A DNA stretch of 5,505 nt from an uncultured cyanobacterium. GTDB lineage: Bacteria; Cyanobacteriota; Cyanobacteriia; PCC-6307; Cyanobiaceae. The stretch's first letter is position 1; each line of letters starts with the position of its first letter. Under the pieces are notes generated by a model. That model worked only from the letters and a program-made list of their open reading frames with translations. It was not told where the DNA came from and made no database searches. Both the position numbers and the translations under genes were made by a program. Below, one piece after another: positions 1 to 4,939 of the stretch. Location of the stretch: positions 1 to 5,505 of the forward strand of contig CAIOXF010000220.1 in NCBI GenBank assembly GCA_903862155.1, written 5' to 3'.

Positions 1-105
1 AAACAGGGCCACCAGCTCACTGGTGGGCAACTGATCCAACTGGGTGCTGGCCGGATGGGCCTGTTCGGTGAGCAGGTGGCCGCGGTCGCCGCTGGCCTGG
101 CTCAC
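1..105 (-). CDS. murQ: Probable N-acetylmuramic acid 6-phosphate etherase, N-terminal fragment
   Basis: Only the first 35 codons lie in the window; the gene continues past position 1. Translation from a GTG at 105-103 gives VSQASGDRGHLLTEQAHPAS followed by TQLDQLPTSELVALF. The pattern TE-x-x-x-P-x-S...LDxLxTxEL matches the conserved start of MurQ proteins. These are SIS-domain enzymes that remove the D-lactyl ether from MurNAc-6-phosphate, giving GlcNAc-6-phosphate and D-lactate in peptidoglycan recycling in the cytoplasm. The GTG start is supported by a GGAGGG Shine-Dalgarno seven bases upstream and by its 4-bp overlap (GTGA) with the stop of the DUF3110 gene, which suggests translational coupling. 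The catalytic and SIS regions are outside the window, so the call rests on the N-terminal motif alone. Confidence 0.72.
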   Translation of the reverse strand, partial: MSQASGDRGHLLTEQAHPASTQLDQLPTSELVALF

Positions 106-530
106 AGCAGGCCCTCCAGCTGGCGGCGGAAAGCTTCCAGTTCCGGATCGCCGGAGCTGATCGGATCCGGCTCCCGCTCAGCCACGGCAGGCTCGGCGCC
201 GGCGGGCTCCGCCTCCTCCTGCCAGTTGGTCACATCCATGTTGTGCTCGGGAGGGGCGAGCAGCAGCCGGTCTTCGGCGGATTGCGGCAGGAAGCCGCTG
301 GGCACGAAGCGGGCCTCGTAGCCAGCCTCCCGGCAGAAGGCCTCCATCTCCCCGCGGTCGAGGGCTTCCACCGTGGGAGTGGGGAAATCCTGGGCCTCAA
401 GCAGGCCGGCATAGCGCTCGGCGTCGTCGCGCATCTCGAACAGCAGCACCACCGTGCGGCCCTGCAGCTCGAGCGAGTGGATCCCTTCCTGGTCGCTGCC
501 CGCGTCGAAGAGAAGCACGTGCACCGTCAT
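102..530 (-). CDS. DUF3110 domain protein of unknown function
   Basis: This gene encodes 142 residues from an ATG. The first 100 or so look like the DUF3110 family: MTVHVLLFDAGSDQEGIHSL at the N-terminus, then a VVLLFEMRDDAERYAGLLEA strand-helix segment (27-46), and a late MDVTNW motif (98-103). After that come an acidic, Ala/Pro/Glu-rich stretch (104-128) and a short amphipathic helix at the C-terminus (LEAFRRQLEGLL, 131-142). There is no signal peptide or membrane segment, so it is probably cytoplasmic or stromal-side. Its single Cys is at 66. No biochemical role is known to me. It sits 35 bp after dnaJ and overlaps murQ by 4 bp. I infer from position only that it may assist or be regulated with the DnaK3/DnaJ pair. 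No clear Shine-Dalgarno precedes its ATG. Confidence 0.85.
   Translation of the reverse strand: MTVHVLLFDAGSDQEGIHSLELQGRTVVLLFEMRDDAERYAGLLEAQDFPTPTVEALDRGEMEAFCREAGYEARFVPSGFLPQSAEDRLLLAPPEHNMDVTNWQEEAEPAGAEPAVAEREPDPISSGDPELEAFRRQLEGLL
112..117 (-). promoter_or_regulatory. Shine-Dalgarno for the murQ GTG start
   Basis: Reading the minus strand, GGAGGG is followed by six bases (CCTGCT) and then GTG at 105-103. It lies inside the last codons of the DUF3110 gene. It is the only well-spaced ribosome site in the four-gene run and decides the murQ start. Confidence 0.7.
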
Positions 531-543
531 GGGATCAGGCGAT

Positions 544-557
544 GGGGCGAGAGCCCC
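544..557 (-). other. Short GC hairpin in the dnaJ to DUF3110 gap
   Basis: The 35-bp gap between the two genes (531-565) contains a perfect 5-bp inverted repeat, GGGGC and GCCCC, around a 4-base loop. In the minus-strand mRNA it reads GGGGC-UCUC-GCCCC, starting about 9 bases after the dnaJ stop and ending 13 bases before the next ATG. There is no U-tract after it, so it is not a typical intrinsic terminator. It could stabilise an mRNA end or tune translation, but a stem this short can arise by chance in GC-rich DNA. Confidence 0.3.
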
Positions 558-565
558 TCAGTGTG

Positions 566-1462
566 TCATCGCTCAAGGGCCAGTTCGCGCAGGCGCCGAT
601 AGAGAGCCAGTTCATCGTCGCCGGGCTGGTCGGGCACCACCACCCGAATCTCCACAAACTGATCACCACTGCGCTCGCCCCACTGCAACCCTCGGGCCCG
701 GAGCCGCAGCAACCGGCCGCTGGAGGAACCCGGTGGCACCTGCAGCGTCACGGGCCCCTCCAGGGTGGGCACCGCCACCTTGCAGCCCAGGACGGCATCG
801 GCGGGATCGAGCTCCAGCTCGTAGTTCACGCGCAGCCCATCGATCCGTAGCCCCTCCGGCGTACGCACCTGCAACTGCAGGAAGTGGTCGCCGCCGCCCG
901 GTGCCACCCCCGCCAGCCGCAGGCGCCAGCCGTCGCCAGCGAGCGGAGGGGTCCACACCTCCACACAGGTGCCATCACGCAACACCAGCTCCACCCGCTC
1001 CCCGGCCAGGGCCTGCTCGGGGGTGAGCTCCACCACCGTTTCCTCGTCGTTGGTGGCCGTGACCGGCGGGGGTGGCGGCGGGGCATGGGTTACGCCCCGG
1101 AACGGTTCCGGCTCCGGTGGGGGCTCGAGCTCAGGCTCCTCACTGCGGCGCCCAGGCGTTTTGCCGTAGAGGGCATCCAGGTAATCGAAGAAGTCGGGGA
1201 AGCCACTAACGAAGGGATCGCCCGGCTGCACCCCCTCGAAGCCCTCACCCGCTTCCCAGGCCGCGCGGCGCTTGGGGTCGGAAAGCACCGCATAGGCCTC
1301 GTTCACAAGCTTGAAGCGCTCCTCGGCCACCGGATCGCTGCCGTTGAGATCCGGATGCCAGCGGCGGGCCTGGGCGCGGAAAGCGCGCTTGAGGGTCTGG
1401 GAATCGGCCCCGGGCTCCAGACCCAGAACCGCCCAGTAATCGGGGGTGGTTGTGGCGGTCAC
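566..1462 (-). CDS. dnaJ: DnaJ-family co-chaperone without zinc finger (DnaK3 partner)
   Basis: The product has 298 residues. An N-terminal J-domain (about 8-70) holds the HPD tripeptide at 36-38, which stimulates the Hsp70 ATPase, and the typical FKLVNEAYAVLSDPKRR helix (50-66). The zinc-finger CxxCxGxG repeats of type I DnaJ are absent (only two Cys, 166 and 227). A short Gly/Phe-type segment (72-92) and a Pro/Glu-rich linker with six consecutive prolines (about 102-136) lead to a C-terminal peptide-binding region (about 141-278) ending LEGPVTLQVPPGSSSGRLLR...RGDQF-like. The order fits type II, CbpA-like DnaJ. The start is GTG at 1462-1460, five bases after the dnaK3 stop. GAGG (1469-1466) overlaps that stop codon but is only three bases from GTG. 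Known cyanobacteria also place a dnaJ beside dnaK3, so it is probably the cognate partner. Confidence 0.93.
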   Translation of the reverse strand: MTATTTPDYWAVLGLEPGADSQTLKRAFRAQARRWHPDLNGSDPVAEERFKLVNEAYAVLSDPKRRAAWEAGEGFEGVQPGDPFVSGFPDFFDYLDALYGKTPGRRSEEPELEPPPEPEPFRGVTHAPPPPPPVTATNDEETVVELTPEQALAGERVELVLRDGTCVEVWTPPLAGDGWRLRLAGVAPGGGDHFLQLQVRTPEGLRIDGLRVNYELELDPADAVLGCKVAVPTLEGPVTLQVPPGSSSGRLLRLRARGLQWGERSGDQFVEIRVVVPDQPGDDELALYRRLRELALER

Positions 1463-1467
1463 CGGCC

Positions 1468-3807
1468 TCAGACGTCGCCCCAGGGATCGCTGTCATCACA
1501 GCTGGATGGAGGGGCGCTGCGCCGGGCCGGAGCCTGGCGGGCGGGGGCGGGAGTGCGCTCGCGGGGCTCGTCGCCATAGGAGCGCTCCTCAGCGAAGCCG
1601 CTCTCCGGGAAGCTGCGATCGCCATAGCCCCGATCGGTGTAGCCCCGATCGCTGTACTCACGATCTAAATAGTCCCGCTCGACCTCAAAACGGTTCTCGT
1701 CGAAGCGGCTGTCTTCAAACCGACGGTCTGCGAATCGACTGTCGTCGTCAAATCGGGGTCGATCGAAGCGCGGCTGCTCAAAGCGCGGCTCATCGAAGGA
1801 ACGCCGATCGCGATCCGGCAGGCCGCCCGTGATCCAGGGGTCGCGCCGGGGTGGCGGGCTCGCCCAGGGGTCGCTGCCGGGACGGTTCCAGTCGTCCCAG
1901 TCGTCGTCGGCAAAGAGCTCATCTTTGAGCGAGCCCAGGGTGTTCTTCAGACCCTGAAGGGGATTCCCATCGCCCTTGCGCTCACTGAGGATCCGCCGGT
2001 TGAGGCCAAACAGAGCTTCCTGGAGCTGGCTCACGGCCAGATCGAGCTCGCCGGGGTCGCTGTCGCCCCGCTCCTCCAAGGCCAGCAGATCCTGCACATC
2101 GCGCAAGGCCATCTCCACCGAGCGCTGCTGACGCTCGGCGCCGTAGGGGCCCAGCTCCAGGGCCGCATCCCGCAGGCGGCGCTCGGCCTGGGCCACCAGG
2201 GTTTGGGCCCGGTTGCGGCGATCGATCGCGGCCCGCTTGCGCCGATCTTCGGCGGCTTTCTTCTCGGCCTCCTCGATCAGCCTGGCGATCTCCTCCTCAC
2301 TGAGGTTGGAGCCGCCCTGGATACTCACGCTCTGCTGGCGGCCGGTGGTGCGGTCGGTGGCCGATACCTGGAGCAAGCCGTTGGCGTCGATATCGAACGA
2401 CACCTGCACCTGGGGCACACCACGGGGTGCCGGCGGGATGCCGGAGAGGCGGAAACGCCCCAGGCTCTTGTTGTCGGAGGCCATCTGGCGCTCCCCCTGG
2501 AGCACGTGGATCTCCACCGAGCTCTGGTTGGCCTCAGACGTGCTGAACACATCGCTCTTGCGCACCGGAATCGGCGTGTTGCGCGGGATCAGCACCTTCA
2601 TCACCCCGCCTATGGTCTCGAGGCCAAGCGACAGCGGTGTCACGTCGTTGAGCATCAGGTCGCGCAGCTCGCCGGTGAGGATTCCGGCCTGCACCGCTGC
2701 CCCGATCGCCACCACCTCATCGGGGTTCACCGACTGGCAGGGCTCCAGGGGAATGAGGGTGCGCACCATCTGCTGCACCATCGGCATGCGGGTGGAGCCG
2801 CCCACCAGCACCACATCGTCGATGTCGTCGGCGGCGAAGCCGGAATCCCGCAGGGCGCGTTGCACCGGCCGCAGCAGCCGATCGAGCAGGTCGGGGCAGA
2901 GGCTCTCGAAGGTGCTGCGCTCGAGGGTGGTTTCGATGTGCAGCGGGCCGTCATCGCCGGTGGCGATGAACGGCAGGGAGATGGGGGTGCTCTGCACACC
3001 GCTCAGCTCGATCTTGGCCTTCTCCGCCGCTTCGGTGAGGCGCTGCAGGGCCTGGCGGTCGCGGCGCAGATCCACACCATGCTCCTGCTGGAACCCATCG
3101 GCGATCCAGTCCACGATGCGCAGGTCCCAGTCGTTGCCACCCAGCTGGGTATCACCGCTGGTGGCCTTCACATCGAACACGCCTTGGGCAATTCGCAGCA
3201 CCGATACGTCGAAGGTGCCGCCGCCCAAGTCGAACACCAGCACCCGCTTCACGGTGCTGCGGTCGAAGCCGTAGGCCAGTGCAGCGGCAGTGGGTTCGTT
3301 GAGGATGCGCTCCACGCTGATCCCCGCCAGCCGTCCCGAATCGCGGGTGGCCTGGCGCTGGGCGTCATTGAAGTAGGCCGGCACGGTGATGACCGCGGCC
3401 TCCACCGGCTCCCCCAGATAGGTGGCCGCGTCGTCGCAGAGCTTGCGCAGGATGCTCGCCACCAGCTCTTCTGGGGCGTACTCGCGCTCTGTGGCCGGGC
3501 ACACCACGCGCACGTTGCCCAGGTCGTTGGCGCGCACGGTGTAGGGGACCGACAGGCTGCTCTCGTCGAGCTCCTCCCACTGGCGCCCCACGAAGCGCTT
3601 GAGGTTGGCGAAGGTATTGCGGGGATTGAGCACCAGCTGGCGCCGGGCCAGCTGACCAACCACCAGCTCCTGCTCCTTGCTGAAACCCACCACCGAGGGG
3701 GTGGTGCGGCCGCCCTCGGCACTGGCGATGACCTGGGGCCGCCCACCCTCGAGAACCGCCACCACGGAGTTGGTGGTGCCTAGGTCGATGCCGACTATCC
3801 GACCCAT
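1468..3807 (-). CDS. dnaK3: Hsp70 chaperone DnaK3 with long C-terminal tail
   Basis: This 779-residue Hsp70 folds or remodels proteins in an ATP-driven cycle with a J-protein. The ATPase domain (1-382) shows GIDLGTTNS (6-14), Lys70, Pro143, Glu171, DLGGGTFD (193-200) and the adenosine motif VLVGGSTRMP (333-342). The interdomain linker is DLMLND (383-388). The substrate domain begins DVTPLSLGLETIGG and runs to about 500; the helical lid (503-615) follows. E. coli DnaK has about 638 residues. The extra 140 or so form a low-complexity tail: an acidic Trp patch (DDDWDDW, 634-640), Arg/aromatic pentads (669-735) and a final SDPWGDV. A long tail and an adjacent dnaJ are typical of cyanobacterial DnaK3, which has been tied to membranes in other species; that is my basis for DnaK3 over DnaK1 or DnaK2. 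The ATG start gives the standard MGRIVGIDLG N-terminus, with GGAG three bases upstream. It heads the operon and diverges from pstC. Confidence 0.95.
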   Translation of the reverse strand: MGRIVGIDLGTTNSVVAVLEGGRPQVIASAEGGRTTPSVVGFSKEQELVVGQLARRQLVLNPRNTFANLKRFVGRQWEELDESSLSVPYTVRANDLGNVRVVCPATEREYAPEELVASILRKLCDDAATYLGEPVEAAVITVPAYFNDAQRQATRDSGRLAGISVERILNEPTAAALAYGFDRSTVKRVLVFDLGGGTFDVSVLRIAQGVFDVKATSGDTQLGGNDWDLRIVDWIADGFQQEHGVDLRRDRQALQRLTEAAEKAKIELSGVQSTPISLPFIATGDDGPLHIETTLERSTFESLCPDLLDRLLRPVQRALRDSGFAADDIDDVVLVGGSTRMPMVQQMVRTLIPLEPCQSVNPDEVVAIGAAVQAGILTGELRDLMLNDVTPLSLGLETIGGVMKVLIPRNTPIPVRKSDVFSTSEANQSSVEIHVLQGERQMASDNKSLGRFRLSGIPPAPRGVPQVQVSFDIDANGLLQVSATDRTTGRQQSVSIQGGSNLSEEEIARLIEEAEKKAAEDRRKRAAIDRRNRAQTLVAQAERRLRDAALELGPYGAERQQRSVEMALRDVQDLLALEERGDSDPGELDLAVSQLQEALFGLNRRILSERKGDGNPLQGLKNTLGSLKDELFADDDWDDWNRPGSDPWASPPPRRDPWITGGLPDRDRRSFDEPRFEQPRFDRPRFDDDSRFADRRFEDSRFDENRFEVERDYLDREYSDRGYTDRGYGDRSFPESGFAEERSYGDEPRERTPAPARQAPARRSAPPSSCDDSDPWGDV
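1603..1803 (-). repeat. Arg/aromatic/acidic pentad repeats in the DnaK3 tail
   Basis: Residues 669-735 of DnaK3 split into 13 units of five (twice six) residues, each beginning with Arg: RSFDEP, RFEQP, RFDRP, RFDDDS, RFADR, RFEDS, RFDEN, RFEVE, RDYLD, REYSD, RGYTD, RGYGD, RSFPE. The aromatic residue is Phe at position 2 in units 2-8, then moves to position 3 and is mostly Tyr in units 9-13. At DNA level the units are only loosely similar, so the pattern is conserved as protein rather than being a recent tandem duplication. The region is probably disordered. Confidence 0.85.
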
Positions 3808-3810
3808 GAA

Positions 3811-3814
3811 CTCC
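3811..3814 (-). promoter_or_regulatory. Possible ribosome binding site of dnaK3
   Basis: On the minus strand GGAG is followed by TTC and then the dnaK3 ATG at 3807-3805. The three-base spacing is shorter than usual, so the site may be weak. The start itself is secured by the conserved MGRIVGIDLG N-terminus. Confidence 0.4.
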
Positions 3815-3862
3815 GCCGCCCCATAAAACGGTCTGGCGCCTCAAATTACCGGTGGTCACGAC

Positions 3863-3881
3863 GTTAATCCCGGCTTAAACG
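3863..3881 (+). promoter_or_regulatory. Candidate Pho box (PhoB/SphR site) for pstC
   Basis: Two 8-base units, GTTAATCC (3863-3870) and CTTAAACG (3874-3881), are separated by three bases, so their TTAA cores repeat at exactly 11 bp. The cyanobacterial Pho box is known as tandem CTTAACCT-like octamers with 3-base spacers; the units match that consensus at 5 and 6 of 8 positions. The element lies 78-96 bases before the pstC ATG, and its position upstream of the -10 candidate at 3902 fits activation by PhoB/SphR under phosphate starvation. It is a pattern match only. Confidence 0.5.
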
Positions 3882-3921
3882 GGCTGCTGGAGCACGCTCT
3901 TTAGATTCGTAAACGGCTGGA
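3876..3921 (+). repeat. Imperfect direct repeat upstream of pstC
   Basis: TAAACGGGCTGCTGGA (3876-3891) and TAAACGGCTGGA (3910-3921) are the same sequence except for four extra bases (GCTG) in the first copy. Their starts are 34 bp apart, about three helical turns. The first copy begins inside the second half of the candidate Pho box. The pair may be an operator or the remains of a small duplication. Confidence 0.4.
3902..3907 (+). promoter_or_regulatory. Possible -10 element of the pstC promoter
   Basis: TAGATT matches TATAAT at four of six positions. It begins 20 bases after the candidate Pho box ends, so the box would cover the -35 region of the promoter. No independent -35 is seen, as expected for a PhoB-type activated promoter. 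The implied transcript start is around 3914, leaving a leader of about 45 bases. Confidence 0.3.
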
Positions 3922-3958
3922 CGCCGTCTCGGCGCAGACCTGCCTCTCCTATGACTGC

Positions 3959-4924
3959 ATGACGCCGGACAGATCATCTGCCGAGAACGCCGATGCGTTC
4001 ACCCTCCGACGTCGACCACCCAGCGAAAAGCTGGTCGACATCGGCTTCCGTCAGCTCAGCCTCTGCCTTGCCTCGGTGGTGGCGTTGCTCCTGCTTGGCA
4101 TCTTCTACACCGTGTTCCACGGAGCAGGTGATGCCTTCAAGGAGTTCGGCCTGAGCTTCATCACCACCTCCAGCTGGGACCCTGTGAATGGGAAGTACGG
4201 GGCCTTTGTGGCCATCTACGGCACCCTTGTGTCGTCGCTGCTGGCCCTGGTGATTGCTGTTCCCCTGGGGGTAGGCACCGCCATCTTCATCACCGAAGAC
4301 CTGATGCCGAAGGCCATCCGGGAGGCGATTGGCCTGATGGTGGAGCTGCTGGCAGCCATCCCGTCGGTAGTGCTTGGTCTCTGGGCCATCTTTGTGATGG
4401 AGCCCGCCATCCGGCCGTTTCTGGAATTTCTTCACCAGGTTCTGGGCTGGAGCCCCTTCTTCAGCACCGTCCCCCAGGGACCCGGAATGGCCCCTGCGAT
4501 CCTGATCTTGGTGGTGATGGTGCTGCCGATCATCACGGCGATCTCCCGAGACGCCCTCAACCAGGTACCGCCCGAGCTCCGCCAGGGCGCCTATGGGGTA
4601 GGGACCACCCGCTGGGGCGCGATCTTCAGCGTGATCCTCCCGGCGGCCGTTTCGGCGATCACCGGCGGCGTGATGCTCGCCTTGGGCCGGGCCATGGGGG
4701 AAACCATGGCCGTCACGATGATCATCGGCAACTCGCTCAATTTCGATCTTTCCCTGCTCGCGCCGGGTAACACCATTGCATCGATGCTGGCCAACCAGTT
4801 TGGTGAGGCCGATGGCATCCAGGTGTCGGCGCTGATGTACGCGGCCCTGATCCTGATGCTGCTCACCTTTGCGGTGAATGTGGGCGCCCAGTGGATCGTG
4901 CGTCGCCTCAGCCTGCGCTACTGA
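3959..4924 (+). CDS. pstC: Phosphate ABC transporter permease PstC
   Basis: This 321-residue inner-membrane protein is one of the two permease subunits of the PstSCAB high-affinity phosphate importer. A cytoplasmic N-terminus with RRRPPSEK (17-24) is followed by a first membrane helix (about 34-53) and a periplasmic segment (54-80). Further helices lie near 82-110, 124-147, 177-196, 222-242 and 289-311. AAIPSVVLG (132-140) is a family motif. The EAA-type loop that docks on the ATPase PstB is RQGAYGVGTTRWGAIFSVILP (208-228). LGRAMGETMAV (242-252) carries the Arg and Glu of the region shown to matter for transport in E. coli PstC. The length is normal for the family. The ATG at 3959 fits the N-terminus of picocyanobacterial PstC, but no Shine-Dalgarno is visible. 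It probably leads a pstCA(B) operon under phosphate control. Confidence 0.96.
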   Translation: MTPDRSSAENADAFTLRRRPPSEKLVDIGFRQLSLCLASVVALLLLGIFYTVFHGAGDAFKEFGLSFITTSSWDPVNGKYGAFVAIYGTLVSSLLALVIAVPLGVGTAIFITEDLMPKAIREAIGLMVELLAAIPSVVLGLWAIFVMEPAIRPFLEFLHQVLGWSPFFSTVPQGPGMAPAILILVVMVLPIITAISRDALNQVPPELRQGAYGVGTTRWGAIFSVILPAAVSAITGGVMLALGRAMGETMAVTMIIGNSLNFDLSLLAPGNTIASMLANQFGEADGIQVSALMYAALILMLLTFAVNVGAQWIVRRLSLRY

Positions 4925-4939
4925 CGAAGACCCAGAACG

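Larger units (their letters stand above)
3808..3958. other. Divergent intergenic region between dnaK3 and pstC
   Basis: These 151 bases separate the two divergent start codons and must carry the promoters of both the chaperone operon and the pst operon. The region is richer in A+T than its surroundings around 3841-3916. I see a Pho-box-like element, a -10-like hexamer towards pstC and an imperfect direct repeat. For dnaK3 I see only weak AT-rich candidates (TAATTT at 3848-3843 and TTTTAT at 3828-3823) with no convincing -35. There is no CIRCE element (TTAGCACTC-N9-GAGTGCTAA). No small gene is evident. Confidence 0.8.

Noticed and set aside
9..26. 7-bp inverted repeat CCACCAG / CTGGTGG with a 4-base loop
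   Set aside because: It lies inside the murQ coding sequence (PTSELVA codons), has no U-tract and is explained by codon choice in GC-rich DNA.
884..1579. 231-codon plus-strand open frame across dnaJ and the dnaK3 3' end
   Set aside because: It is antisense to two well-supported genes, has low-complexity composition and no motif. It is a shadow of GC-rich coding sequence.
1615..1622. HIP1 octamer GCGATCGC, plus the related palindrome GCGATCGATCGC at 2218-2229
   Set aside because: HIP1 is abundant in many cyanobacteria, but one exact copy in 5.5 kb of GC-rich sequence is not above what chance can give, so it carries no annotation here.
2203..3783. 526-codon open frame on the plus strand opposite dnaK3, with a second long overlapping one at 2213-3274
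   Set aside because: Both lie antisense to a clear Hsp70 gene in GC-rich DNA, where stop-free shadow frames are expected. The His/Ala/Gly-rich translation has no recognisable domain.
3365..3859. 164-codon minus-strand frame starting upstream of dnaK3
   Set aside because: It runs in the wrong frame through the dnaK3 N-terminal ATPase domain and yields a Gly/Arg-rich nonsense protein.
3890..3899. GAGCACGCTC as a possible CIRCE-like heat-shock operator
   Set aside because: CIRCE needs TTAGCACTC-N9-GAGTGCTAA. This has only 4-base arms and no 9-base spacer.
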